A DNA stretch of 64,000 nt from assembly GCA_051453625.1 (NCBI GenBank), contig JBOZIK010000001.1, positions 98,838,861 through 98,902,860 of the forward strand, read 5' to 3'. How positions within the stretch are numbered: position 1 is the first letter of the stretch; each line of letters opens with the position of its first letter. The translations under genes were made by a program, and so were the position numbers. The stretch is from Welwitschia mirabilis (lineage: Eukaryota > Gnetophyta > Gnetopsida > Welwitschiales). The notes below the pieces were generated by a model. It was not told where the DNA came from. It saw only the letters and a program-made list of their open reading frames with translations, and did not search any database. Positions 32,980-49,978 of the stretch are shown in pieces.

Positions 32980-34690
32980 CATTAAAGAATCCACTCAAAC
33001 ATATATAGCAACTTACTTTAATGGAGAATAATCCACAAGAAGAGTAGGTGTAGGAATCTTAATATTGATAAAAGATTAATATATTTGCCATATATAAGAA
33101 TATTAACCTTTAAATGTACAAATCATGTGGAAAAATATAAGGCTCTAATATACACAATAACATTGTTGCATGAGTTAAAATGGCAATGGCTAAAAATTTA
33201 TGGAGATTTTATAGTGATTATTTATCAATTAATGATTAATTTAAATTCAAAATGGACCATCTACTAAGACATAAAGAAGAAGTTAAAAAAGTTGAAAAAA
33301 TCATTTTAAGAAATACATATTGTGTAAATTTCAAGAAGAGGTAAACACTTGTAGATGCCTTATAAAAATTAGCTTCTCATCAAGATCTCTTTAAGTTAGG
33401 AAGATTGAACATTCATATAAAAATTACCATTGAATCAATCACAAACCTATCATTAACAATATTAATGATTTTGTAGAGGATCCATAATATGATGATAGGA
33501 TGAAATGCTTGTAATATCCTAAAATTCCTTTTAGCTTAAGTAGATGAGAATAAAAAACATTTAAGAATAAAGCCAAAATAGTTGAAGTCCATAATAATCA
33601 ACCATATAGAAGGTTACTTAATGGACTCTTATGTATTAAAAGTCTAGATAAGTACATCATTTTAAAATTACTACACTCTAATGATCATGGAGGACATCTT
33701 GGTGCTAGTCAACTAGTAAAGAAAGATCTATAAGAAAGACTTTTTATTGGCTAATTTTAAAACAAGAGGCACACAACCATATAAGGATCAGTCTTAAATT
33801 CTAAAAACATGCAAAAACTATTGATTAATTACCTCATGAATTGCAAAGTATAGAAATTATATGACCATATTTACAATGAATCTTAGATTTAATTGATAAA
33901 ATTTCTGCACTAAGTTCTAGAGGACATAACTTTATCATTGTGGCAATTAATTACTTCATAAAATGGGTTGAAGCAATACCTCTAAGAAAAGCCACTAATA
34001 AGGAAGTGATAAAATTCATTTACCATTATGTCATCACAAGATTTAAAGTCATTTATAAAATTATTACAGATAATAAAACATAATTCAAGAATAAGGAGAT
34101 GGAGGAACTCTATGATAAAACTAGTGTCAATCACATATTTTCCATATCAAGATATTCTTAAGATAAGGAATTTATAAAGTAAACTAATAAGATGGTAACT
34201 TAGATCTTGAAGAAATGGGTCAAAAAAATTCATAATGATTGGCATGAACAATTCCCATATGTATTAAGGGCTATGAGGACTTCATTCAAAAAGTTTACTA
34301 AAGTGCCATAATTTAAGCTTATATATAGGAAAGAAGTAAACCTATCAGTGGAAATTAAATATTCCATAGGTAAAGTCCTTTATGTAATATAAGATATAAA
34401 AGATTAATAAAAAGCAACAATAAGAAACATCCACTTAGGTTTGATTAATAAAAGAAGAAGAGATGAAACATAGAGACTTCAAATATATCAATATCAAATG
34501 TGTTATGACATATAATAAAAAAGTAACAGTTAGAAAATTTAAAGTTGAAGAATTAGTTATGAAGAAAAATATCAAACCAATATCCTAAAAAGAGAAGTTT
34601 TATTCCAATTGGATTAGACCATGAAAAATTACATAAATATATAGTGGGGCTATACATAAACTTGAAACATTAGAAGGACAACTTAAGATG
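32980..34690 (+). pseudogene. Tat-like Gypsy RNase H and integrase (broken)
   Basis: The first domain (33000-33340) is RNase H-like: ATYFNGE near 33010, then KCTNHVEKYKALIYTITLL and LKIYGDFIVIIYQL (33110-33230), corresponding to NN-x-A-E-Y-x-A-L and GDS-x-L-V-I-x-Q. The CTNN-AEYEAL style is typical of the additional RNase H of Tat elements. Integrase follows: HGGHLGASQLVKKDL, NFIIVAINYFIKWVEAIPL (about 33930), a KIITDNKT block (about 34060), WHEQFPYVLRAMRTSF (about 34240) and VNLSVEIKYS (about 34340). Stops are frequent. The 60-codon open frame at 33085-33267 is part of the RNase H, not an independent gene. RT is missing upstream. Confidence 0.75.
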
Positions 34691-36064
34691 AAGTTAATTA
34701 ATGTAAGATATATGAATAAATACCATTCATAAGTATTCGATCACTCTTGTAACTACTTAAAATCAAAAAATATGGGGAAATATTTAATAGTAACATGTGT
34801 ATTTTGCATGATTCAATGTTAAGCACTTTGTCTAACTTAATGATAAGGGTTCTTTGTTTTTTAGCATAAAGAAGATTTTGTATAATTTTTGGCATTTTGT
34901 TATTTTTGGTTATTACATTGACCATTTTTTTTTTCAGTTTGATAATGAGGATTTATGTTTTAATTTCATGAGCATTTACCAAAAAAAACATTTCTATACA
35001 CTTAATTTAAGCATTATTGACTACTAATTGAGTAAAATTGAGCATAACATAAGCACATTAAGGCATATTGAATTGGTATGAGGGTTTAAGTCTCAAGTAA
35101 TGGGGCTCTAATCACATGTTGGATGATGTGAGGCTTAAGCCCTAAGTAATGAGACTTTAATCACACATAGAGCACATCAGTATTAGGTGACTAAGTCATG
35201 GAAATCTGGACTCGAGGAGTGAGCCCTTAACCATGCACTAATGGACATCATAGAGAAACTTTAAAATGTAGGTTGCTAAGTTGTAGGGGTTTAACTACTA
35301 AAAAGGGATCTTAAATTCACACCTATAAAAAAAGCTTACAAAAAGAGGCTAATAAATTACAACCAAAATTTTTGCTTATGCGTATGAAAAGTGATTAATC
35401 ATAAAGTATAAGGATAAACAAAAATAACTAAATATTTAGAGCCAAAAACTTAAAATCTTAAGTTTATTCTTTTTCTCACATATTTTAAAAGGCTATAATA
35501 TATGAGAAGACAAAACTTCAAAATTTTCAAATAAAGAAATAACATGGGAAAATATTAAGAAACAAAACTTGAAGAATTTAAAATTAAAACCTAACCATTA
35601 ATAGAGAATTAAGTAGTGAAAGAGAAATAAAACTATAGAAAAAGAGGACAAGGAAGGATTAGCCATGTGTAAGACCCACGATTATGCGTTGGGAAAGAAA
35701 GACACTAAACCACTACTATAAACCATTGATTAGAAAGAACTACAATGAGACAATATACCAAAACAAAGCCTAAAGCTATTAGATTAGGATACAAAAAAAA
35801 ACAAAAAAAGGTGGGAAAAAATAAATAATACATGTTAATATTTTATATACAAAACATAACAAATAGTTAATTAAATTTGAAAATTTCACATAGAAAATGC
35901 ATATTTAGTGAAGGGATAAATAATGATTCAAAAAGATATGACAAATCTTTTAAAATAATGATCATGAACATAAACGAAAGGAACATAGACACAATTTGAG
36001 TAATCATTGGAGACAAAGATACTCAAGAATCGGGGTTAGGAAGTATGAGCAATTTACTTAGTTT
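34691..36064 (+). repeat. Gypsy post-pol and LTR-like region, unit 1
   Basis: Non-coding sequence with a GGCATATTG-A-TTGGTATGAGGGTTTAAG block at 35073 that recurs at 38178. It contains a self-similar ladder of GGGGCTYTAATCACA and TAATGAGACTTTAATCACAC segments (35100-35170). The open frame at 34698-34925 on the minus strand has no similarity. Confidence 0.6.
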
Positions 36065-37062
36065 CATTTATCTCTAAGATTTTTTTTCTTTTTCTTGGTA
36101 AACAAAAAAGAAAAATTATATTAATGTAAAACACATTACAAGAGGGATGAAGACACCCCTAAACATGAGATTTGGAATGAAGTATCAAGATTTCAATTGA
36201 ATACTAGAGGAAACTAAAAATACAAAATTACCAAAAATAGACAAAGAACATTATAATAGGTAGACTATAACCATACCAAAAAAACAAAACTACTTTGAAA
36301 CTGAGGATAATCAGAAGCCCCTGCATCTAGGAAATAGATCCCTATGATGCTTCTAGATGAGCTCTTTACCTAGCTCATCTACACAAACCTCAAAAGATTG
36401 ATTTAAATCCTTGAAAGAATCAACCCTTTTTAGGTTTTTATTCAAGTAAACTCTTAGGACATTCCTTCTATAAATTGTTTTGATGGAACTTAGGGGTGCT
36501 CTGTAACTAGCTCCTAGTACTATATATGGGAATTTCTATAATCCTTTGATTGTTACCATAACACTAAGCTTGTAGCCTCCTCCATATCTAGCTCTTCTAC
36601 TTTTGAATCCTAACTTGATTGCTGAGGCTTTTTTTTCTCTTGGTATGGCCGAGTTTCTTCTTCTTTTTATTTTTCCTTTATGAGCTTTTCTTATTAGTTC
36701 TAGATGAGGATTATATTGCATGCTAGAACTCTGAGATGGGGTCGTCCTTAGCTATTCATCGAGGAATGGGAAAGGGGGGTTACCCTTATCTAATCATTTG
36801 GGTAAAGATGGGAGGAGATTCTCCTTTACCTTCTTCTTTAGGGAGGAGGTTGAGTGTGATTTTGTCTTATCCTAGTTTTGCCTCATTATTAATTTTATTT
36901 ATTTCTTTAGAAAAGGGTGGGGAGCTGGGAAGGTCTTTTTTTCTACACTTTTATCTTCTTGAAGGGGCTTGAGGGATCTCTTGACCTACCTTTACTAACC
37001 TTAAAGAGTCCATTACCAAACTTGAATATCTAGTTTTATGCTTTTTTTAAGACTTGAAGGAA
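36065..37062 (-). mobile_element. LINE B, duplicated 3' fragment of LINE C
   Basis: Minus-strand LINE 3' end starting at a T-rich tract (36080-36100, the poly-A of the minus strand). It is collinear with 39241-40190 of LINE C, including a MQYNPHLE-like start of the extension tail (36721) and the TTTCTATAATCCTTT block. It ends abruptly at the duplication junction, so it is a by-product of the tandem duplication rather than an independent insertion. Confidence 0.8.
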
Positions 37063-37808
37063 GAAATATATTAAAGAAATTCATAACAATTGGCATGAAT
37101 AATTCCCATATATGTTTTGAGATATAAGGACTTCATTCAAAAAGTCTACTAAAGCTTCACAATTTAAGCTTACATATAGAGAAGAAGTAGACCTACTAGT
37201 GGAAATTTAATATTCCATAGCCAAATCCTTTAGGTAATCTAAGATATAGAAGATCAATAAGAAGCAATAACAAAAAACATTCACTTAGACTTGATTAATG
37301 AAAGAAGAAGAGATGCATCGTATAGACTTCAAATATATCAATATCAAATGTGATAAGAAAGTAACATTTAAAGAATTTTAAGTTGAAGAATTAGTCATGA
37401 AGAAAAATCTCAAATCAATAGACTAAAAAGGAAAGTTTTATTCCAATTGGATTAAACCATAAAAAGCATACATAAATATATAGCATGGCTATACATAAAC
37501 TTGAAACACTGAAAGGAGAGCTTAAGATGAATATAAATTAATGTAATATATATAAATAAATACCATTCATACATATCTAATCGCTCTTGTAACTACTTAG
37601 AATCAATAATACAAGCACATTTTTTGATTTTATTAAATAAAATCACAAAATATGGGGGCATATTTTTAATAGTAATATGTGCACTTTGTGTGATTGAATG
37701 TTAAGCATTTTGTCTAGTTTAATGATGAGGGTTCTTTATTTTTTAGCATAAAGAATATTTTATAATTTTGGCATTTCATTCTTTTTTGTTCTTACGTTGA
37801 ACATTTCC

Positions 37809-38009
37809 TGTTATAACCCACATTTTGTAAGCTTTAATTAATAGGGTTTCTAAACTATGTAAAACACTTTGATTTTAATTTTAATGAAAATCTCTTTTTA
37901 TTCTTAATAAAGATNNNNNNNNNNNNNNNNNNNAGGTTCCGTTGTGCATGATAGTTAATAACGAAAAAAAATTATGGTTAATTAGGGTAATTAAAGTTGG
38001 GGTGTTACA
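37809..38009 (+). mobile_element. Small LTR-like insertion (solo LTR or TRIM) with 5-bp TSD
   Basis: Sequence absent from duplication unit 1. It starts TGTTATAACCC, ends GGGGTGTTACA (TG...CA ends) and is flanked by TTTCC at 37804-37808 and 38010-38014. A 19-N gap lies inside, so the length is uncertain. The ends resemble Gypsy-type solo LTRs. Confidence 0.7.
37915..37933. other. Assembly gap, 19 N
   Basis: A short run of N inside the small LTR-like insertion. Confidence 0.95.
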
Positions 38010-38090
38010 TTTCCATTTCAATTTCATAATAAGCATTTATGTTTGGGGTGTTACATTTCCATTTCAATTTCATAATAAGCATTTATGTTT
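37999..38090 (+). repeat. 46-bp tandem duplication, two units
   Basis: A 46-bp segment beginning GGGGTGTTACATTTCC at 37999 recurs at 38045, essentially identical. It spans the right end of the small LTR-like insertion and its TSD, so it arose after that insertion. Confidence 0.9.
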
Positions 38091-39230
38091 TACTTTCATA
38101 AGCATTTACAAAAAGAACTTTTTTCACTTAATTTAAGCATTATTGCATACTTGAGTAAAATTAAGTGTAACTTAGGTACATTAAGGCATATTAAAATTGG
38201 TATGAGGGTTTAAGTATCAAGTAATGGAGCTTTAATCGCACACAGAGCATACTAGTTGATTTAAGTTCTAAGCCTTGAGGGATGAGATTTTAATCACACG
38301 TAAACCACATTAGTATTAGGTGATTAAATCATGGAAATCCAGACTCAAGCAATGATGCCTTAACCATGCACCCATGGACATCAAAGAGAAACTTAAACAT
38401 ATATGTGACTTAGTTGTAGGGGTTTGATTACTAGAAATGTATCCTAAGCACACACTTAGAGGAAAAAACTCACAAAAAGGGACTAATAAATCACAACCAA
38501 AATTTTTGCTAATGCCTATGGAAATTGCTTAATCATAAAGTATAGACACAAACAAAAATAACTAAAAATTTAGAGGCAAAAACTTAAAATCTCAAGTTTA
38601 TTCTTTTCCTCACATATTTTAGAAGAGTGCAATATATGAGAAAAAAGGGGCTCTTGTTAGAAGTGAGGTAAAATTTCAAAATTTTCAAATAAATAAATAA
38701 CATAAGAAAATCTTAGGAAATAAAATTCGATGAATTTAAATTTAAAACCTAACCACTAAGAAAGAATAATGCAAGAGAAAGAAAACAATGGAAAAAGAGG
38801 AAAAGTAAGAATTAGCCATGTATGAGAATCATGATTATGCATCAAGAAAGAAAGGCACTAAACCAATATTATAAACCATCAATTAGAAGGAACTATGATG
38901 AGACAAGATACCAAAACAAAGCTAAAAACTATCAAGTTAGGATACAGACAAAACAAAAAGTAGAGGAAGTAAAATAATAGATAACCCATGTTAATATTTA
39001 ATAAACAAAACATAATAAATAGTTAATCAAATTTGAAAATTTCACATGACAACTGCACATGTAGTGAAGAAACAAATAATGATTTAAAAAGACATAAAAA
39101 ACCTTTTAAAAAAAAGCATGGACATAAACAAAAGGAGCAAAGATGGAATGTGAGAAATCATTAGAGGCAAAGGTACTCAGGATTTAGGATTAGGAAGTTT
39201 GAGCAATTCACTTCATCTCAGTTATCTTTA
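38091..39230 (+). repeat. Gypsy post-pol and LTR-like region, unit 2
   Basis: Collinear with 34965-36060. No coding potential. It ends at the LINE C target site. Confidence 0.6.
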
Positions 39231-39240
39231 AGCAATTTTA
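39231..39240 (+). repeat. Target-site duplication of LINE C, left copy
   Basis: AGCAATTTTA immediately before the T run that is the minus-strand poly-A tail; identical to 44992-45001. Confidence 0.85.
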
Positions 39241-39659
39241 CTTTTTTTTTTTTAAACAAAAAGGGGAATTCTATTAATGAAAATAAATTACAAAAGGCAT
39301 GAAGACACCTCTGGACATGAGATTTACAAGGAAGCATCAAGCTTCCAATTGAACACTAAAGAAAACCAAAGAACACAAAATTACCAAAACTATACTAAGC
39401 ACATCATAGACTATGACCATCTCAAAAAACTGAAACTACTTCAAAACTAAAGCCAATCAAAAGCTCATACATTAAGGGAATAGGTTCCTGTGATGCTTCT
39501 AGATGAGCTTTCTACCTAGCTCATTTGCAATAACCTTAAAAGATTGATTTAATTTCTTAAAAGCATTAGCCCCTTTTAGGTTTTATTTGCGTGAATTCTT
39601 AGGGCATTCCTTCTATAGATTGTTTTGATAGAACTTAGAGGTTAGTAGCCCTTAGCATA

Positions 39660-40640
39660 ATGTATGGGTATTTCTATAATCCTTTTATTGTTACCATCAA
39701 AACCGAGCATCTGACCTCCTACATATCTAGCTCCTCTACTTCTAAATCATAACTCGACTAATAGGGCTCTTCTTGCTCTTGATTTAGTTGAGTATCCTCT
39801 TCTTCTTTTTTTTTTTTCCCTTTATGGGTATTTTCTGCTACTTCTAAATGAGGATTATCCTGCATGCTAAAGCTTGGGGATGGGATCACCCTTGGCTATC
39901 CTTTAAGGGATGGGGATAAGATTGCTCTTATTTAAGCATTTGAAGGGAGGGGTGAGATCTCCTTTACTTTCTCGTTCAAGGACAAGAATAAGTCCCATTT
40001 TGTCTCATTCCAATTCTGCTTGCTCATGGATTTTCTTTATTTCTTTATGGGATTTTATCCTTTTTTCACTTTTGTCTTCTTAGAGGGAGAGTTGTAATGT
40101 CTCTTGACCCATTTTACTACACTTCATAAGGCCATTACCAGACTTGGGTATCTGGTTTTATCCTTTTTTTTTCCTGAATTTGGAGGAAGAAATGTTATAT
40201 ATTAACCCTTTTTTCTAGATCTAATTCTTTAAGAAAGATAAAGTAAATACCTATAAGTTTTGAGATATAGCCAAATTGTATGAAGTATTTGTCTATTATT
40301 TCTACTCTAAGATACCCCACGGGCGATAGGGTACTTTTGCAAATGTATACATTTGAAAGCTTAGGAATTCTTATCGAGAAGAAAATGATGAGATTCTTGT
40401 TATCACTTGGCATTAATAAGGATTCTTTCTCTAGCTACTAGCATCTTAAGATACCTTATCAATTCTTCCTTTGGGAGCTAGATTTTCACTCTCTTGAACT
40501 TCATTGATTCTCCCTTCCAATTATTGAAAAAGAAAGGGATATTCATGTTTGATTCCCATTTTAGTTTCTACATGAGAGGCTTTCATCCAATAGCCTATGC
40601 TTTCTGCCAAAGTTATAGGTAAGATTCAAAGAGAAATGGT
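39660..40640 (-). pseudogene. LINE C ORF2 C-terminal extension (broken)
   Basis: Continues in frame from a QIWKIQN...VF segment (about 40760), the LINE C equivalent of IWKIRNDLIFNN in LINE A, to FLFESYL then a W-Q-K-A and A-I-G block near 40580. The most conserved part is the open frame at 40195-40413: EIIDKYFIQFG and KLIGIYFIFLKELDL match GIELVNHYFIQ and KLSGIHFTFFKDFDLG of LINE A copy 2. The tail (about 39660-39880) is Lys/Arg-rich and differs from the LINE A/D tail. It is the best evidence that the module belongs to the family. Confidence 0.6.
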
Positions 40641-43600
40641 GTCTTTGGTTCAAATAAGGAAGAAACACTGATGGCTACTCTGATTTTAGAAAAATACCAT
40701 TTCAAGTTAAAGATCGTATTTGTAGGAAGGGAAACAGGGACATCAGCAAAAACATTTTAATTTTGAATCTTCCAAATTTGTCAGGGTTTCAGATATAGTC
40801 CCTTTATTTGCCATCTTTTGTAATCTTTTCTTATAGTGTAGTAATTTTGCATTAATGCAATAATCCATTTTCTCCTAGTATACTACTTAAATAAATGGTC
40901 AGAAGTCCCTTCAATCCTTTGGTAGATGGGACAGAAAGGTAAAACTGATATTCCTTATATAATTGAATTATCTGTAGTTAAAATCCTATTTTTAGGTAAT
41001 AAACAAGCAAATATTTGATTTTATCAAGTATATTTGCTTTCTAAAATTCTTTTGTTCTTTGAATCTTATCATATTTTTTAATTAAAATGGATTTGGACAT
41101 GTCTTCAAAAGTGGTACCTATGTCATTGAGCTCTTGGTAGAGTTCATCAGATGTAGCTAAAGCTAAGACTCCCCTTATTTACTATCCCATAGATCATATT
41201 TATATTTAATTGAATTTGCTCTAGGAGAGCTTCTTTGTGTACAATCTTCTGATGATTTTATTTGCTTCTATTAGAAGCAATCTTTTGGTCTTTCAAGCTC
41301 CTAGCCTCCAAATGCTTTTGGGTGAGCATGATAATCCATTTGTAAAAGGGAATTCTATTTTTATCCTTTAACTAGATAAAGTGTTTGATCATTTTGTTTA
41401 TTTTCTTGATAATGTGCTTCGAGGAGATGACAATAGAAGCTGAGTATCTAAACGTATCTATGCGGAAGAAGTTGGTAAGAATAACTTTTACTTTTGAAGA
41501 TAGCAGTTTATTTGTTTAGGTATTGAATTTCCTTTAAATTTTCTTAATGATATTCTTCTTAGTTTTAATTTTCTTCTAGTTTCACAATGGAATTCCTAAA
41601 TAAATATCATTAATTTACCCCTTCTTGGTTCCCAAGAGCTAGGTGATATTAGTCCTACACATGATTTTTCATTCTACAAAGTGGATTTTTGTCTTACTCC
41701 AGTTTACTCTTAGGCCTATGATTCTGCTGAATAACTCCATTATATTTTTGATGGCTTTTACTTGCTAACAAGAGGCTAAAATCATTATAATTGTATCATC
41801 TACATAATGATTAGTAATGAATTTTTTCTTCCCATCTTGATCCCTTTAATACTGGTTTTTTTTTTTTTTTTTGTAAAAATATTTTCTGTAGAACACCCGT
41901 AATGAACAAAAATAGGTAAGAAAATAAAGAGTCTCCTTATTTAAGGCCTCAGCCTACTATGAAATACTCAGATCTAGTGCCATTTATCTCTAAGAATAAT
42001 TGAGCTAAGGCTTGCATGTCCATCTATAGGTTTACTAGGTCTTCCATAAACTCAGATTTCTTGAGGATGGTTCCACATTCTAGCTAATTATGTCATAGGC
42101 TTTAGCTATATCGATCTTGATAAGCATCAAAGGAAATTTATGTTTTTTAACAGAATGTATAATCTCATGAGTGAGTAAAATTTGTCTTATATATACCTAA
42201 AGTAAACAAAGGCAACTTGATTTGGAGAAATAACCTTAGGAAGTAGGGGATGATATGACCAACCATTATCTTTCCAAAAATCTTATAAAGCACATTACAT
42301 ATTCCAATTAGTTCTGTAATCCCATAGACTACTAACATCTATTTTCTTTGGAATAAAGACTAATCTAGTTCTATTCATCTCGATAAGGATTCTTTTGCTT
42401 GTGAACATCTCCTACATAACATCTTGAATGTTTTCACTAAGGATGAGAAAATAGACTTTGAAAAGTTCTATGAACCAACTATCAAGCCCTAGGGCTTTGT
42501 TATTTTTAATGGATTTAATTACTTCTTCCATGTTGATGGGCTTACTTAAATCTTTATTTTCCACTTTAAAGACTTTATTAGAAGTGTGTAATAGTTCAGG
42601 GGTGATATTCTCCCACTCCCAAATTGTTCTGAGGTGCTTCTTCATTCCTAATCCAATTTCCTCTTCTTTTTCTAGCAATTTATCTCTTATCTTGAGCTTT
42701 CTAACCTTATTAGACATCCTATGTTGATTTGCCTAGTGGAAGAATTTTTTTTTGTGTTTATCACCCTCTCATAGCCATTGGATTCTAGATCTTTCTTTCC
42801 ATTATTGTTCTTTATCTATAGTGACTTCTTAGAGCTCCTGAAGATAGTCATACTCACATTATCTAAGGTTCTCTTGATCTTCTCCTTATTCTTATTCTGT
42901 CTGAATCTTTTATAGCTCCTTATTAATCTCTTTCTGATAGCCAAACTTCATTTTATCCTCCTTCTTCCAATTTTTCATACAATTTTTAGGGTGTTTAGAC
43001 CTTTATGCAAAAACATAAGGGGCTTGGTCTTATCACAATTTTGCCAGATTCTCTCCACCATATTCCTCATTTCGTCTCTACATGTTCAGTATCTTTCCAT
43101 CTTGAAGGAGTATTTTGGGGGTGATTTTGTCCCTACCTAAAACATGACTAGTCTATGATCTGAAGCCATTTCATTAAAGCCCCAAGATTCTATTGATGTA
43201 TTGTTAATTATCTCTCTTCTAGCCAAAATTTTGTCAATCCTTGACATGATCAGCTTGGTATCTCCCCTTCTATTTGACCACATCTATTTGCATACTAGGA
43301 TTGAAATATCTCTTAAGTCTCTTTGAACCATGAAATCTTTAAGGATTTTTTCTCCTTTACTATTCTGGTTGCTCCCACCTAATTTCTCTTGACTATGGGT
43401 ACACTAGGTAAAAGCGCTAGTCATTTATTCGTATTTGCAATAGTATTGAGTAAGTTCTTGTATTCTTAATTTTTTTCCCATATTTCCTTGAGGGTTATAA
43501 ATGTTTGTGATAATCTAATCCTTCTTCTTAAGATAGATTGAAATCTGTTGAGGACCTTTATTTAGCAACTACGTCTTATTTTTTGTTAATATCATTAATC

Positions 43601-43800
43601 CTCCTGATTTTCCTTATGCTCCTCTAACAAAAATGTTCTAGTCCTACTAGTATCTCCTCATTTCCTTATCATTACTCATTTTGATTTCTTATAGGCAAAC
43701 TAACTTAAAGTTATTTTTTACAACAATGTTTATTAGGGTTTGTCTTTTACAGGGGATCTATAATCCCTTGTAATTCCAAGTGAGGTAATCGATCAAGTAG
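40640..43800 (-). pseudogene. LINE C ORF2, endonuclease and RT (broken)
   Basis: Starts near 43790 with LTWNYKGL, the usual N-terminal NCRGL-type block of LINE endonucleases. Then come MWSNRRGDTKLIMSRIDKIL (about 43270) and MASDHRLVMF (the SDH block, about 43170). The open frame 42412-42717 carries TIWEWENITPELL and INMEEVIKSIKNNKALGLD. RT blocks are FIPKKIDVSS (about 42355), LIKIDIAKAYDIIS (about 42110) and HYVDDTIIMI (about 41810, the YxDD box). Downstream is LNDIYLGIPL. Stops and a poly-T tract at about 41860 interrupt it. Confidence 0.8.
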
Positions 43801-43949
43801 GTTTTTATCCTTTTTTGAGTGCTCCTAATCCTTTCTTTAATATTTACTTTATTGTAGCTTGTGAGGTATTTGCCACATTCTCTATGATCTCCCTATCTCT
43901 TAAGATTCTGTTGCTTGACCTTCTCTTAGTGTGCTACTCTATTTCACTT

Positions 43950-44877
43950 GGCTATGTCTCATTTGATTGCACGTTATCCTATCTTTAATTAGGTTGCTGT
44001 TTTTCGTCTTCTCCTTTTATGGCTAAAAACTAAAATGAATTAAGATTGAGATTTTCCCTCCTTTTGTGCTCTTTCAGAAAAACCATTGTGCTCTTTTGTA
44101 TCCCTTACTTTTCTTCTTGTACCAACAAGATTCTATTTTATATCTTGATCTTTCACAGAATGTGAATTCATTCTTCTTATCCTCCATGTCTACCAGTTTT
44201 ATCCTACACTCCTCCTTGAAGTATCCTTTCCTCTTACAATGGAAGCATGACTTTTATATATTTGGACACCTACTCGAAGGGTGCCTTGATTTTCCACAAG
44301 TTCTATAGATGAATTGTAAGTTTTTGTATTTAGCTTCCAGGTTGCACTCTCCCCATTTGGAGTGAAACCCAATGGATCGAATCTCTTTTGTTTTTTCTAG
44401 ACTTGTTCAGATGTAGAATCTAGCTAGTGCTAATCGAGTTTACTTTATTGTTATTCTGTCTAACTTAATAAGATTCCCCAATTGTGAGGCTATCTTTGTA
44501 AGGGGATCTTCATCCCAAAATTCTACTGGAAACCTAGGAATCCTTATCTAAATCGGTAATCTCTGAAAAGGGTTGAGGTCCAATTGCGACTCCAAGGCCC
44601 ATTTTACCAAAGTGAACCCTCTTCCTCCAAAGAACCATAGGCCCTTAGCTATGACTTCATCTCTATCCTTTTCATTATTGAATTGAAACATAACTAGACC
44701 AACTGATAAAGTAATAACTTGGGCTTTAATGACCCCAGTCTAACCTTGGCCCTGGGCCAGAAGAAACAAATCTGCCTTTGAGATTGTACTAAAACATTTT
44801 TTCAATTTTTGCGTATGCAACATTGTCAATATCCAAGACTAAAGCAGTTCTGTCCCTGAGAACTTTGCTTTCTCCAT
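43950..44877 (-). pseudogene. LINE C ORF1, DUF4283/zinc-knuckle protein (broken)
   Basis: Met codon at 44875-44877 (minus) starts MEKAKFS, as in LINE A (MEKTQFS). The DUF4283 region follows with KGRFVSSGPGPRL. Zinc knuckles lie at about 44308-44267, read Y-x2-C-x4-H-x4-C (first Cys lost), and about 44250-44205, C-F-H-C-x4-Y-x4-C (His replaced by Tyr). They suggest an RNA-binding role like other LINE ORF1 proteins. Frameshifts and stops break the frame. Confidence 0.7.
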
Positions 44878-44991
44878 GGTCGAGTAGAGTCCTCAGGAAA
44901 AAAGCCCTAAAATGATACAACGCGAAACTCCTTCTCCAGGCCGCTCTTGCACTTCGCCATTTTGCTCAGCACTCTCCTTATAGGGTTTCTG

Positions 44992-45001
44992 AGCAATTTT
45001 A
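44992..45001 (+). repeat. Target-site duplication of LINE C, right copy
   Basis: AGCAATTTTA, identical to 39231-39240. It fixes the LINE 5' end and shows that the ubiquitin-eL40 upstream region originally continued into 39230 and below. Confidence 0.85.

Positions 45002-49978
<4,977 letters not shown>

Larger units (their letters stand above)
34210..37062 (+). repeat. Tandem duplication unit 1 (Gypsy end plus LINE 3' end)
   Basis: From the integrase C-terminal coding region, through post-pol/LTR-like sequence (34690-36060), into the 3' end of a minus-strand LINE (36065-37062). The same order repeats at 37063-40190. At the junction the LINE sequence passes into Gypsy pol through GAAGAAAT, which occurs at both parental positions (near 34209 and 40185). 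Confidence 0.85.
37063..40190 (+). repeat. Tandem duplication unit 2
   Basis: Second copy of 34210-37062. It starts with AATTCATAACAATTGGCATGAA (match to 34227) and is longer because of a small inserted LTR-like element at 37809-38009 and a 46-bp repeat. It runs into LINE C, which is complete here. Confidence 0.85.
39241..44991 (-). mobile_element. LINE C, structurally complete plant L1-type LINE
   Basis: 5.75 kb between two AGCAATTTTA copies. On the minus strand: 5' UTR (about 44991-44878), ORF1 (from 44877), ORF2 endonuclease, RT, C-terminal extension, 3' UTR and A tail. The 5' UTR and extension align with LINE A. Stops in all ORFs show it is inactive. Its 5' end lies 298 bp from the ubiquitin-eL40 start codon on the opposite strand. 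Confidence 0.9.

Noticed and set aside
36065-37062. LINE B as an independent LINE insertion
   Set aside because: Its flanks and endpoint match duplication unit 2 exactly, so tandem duplication explains it better.
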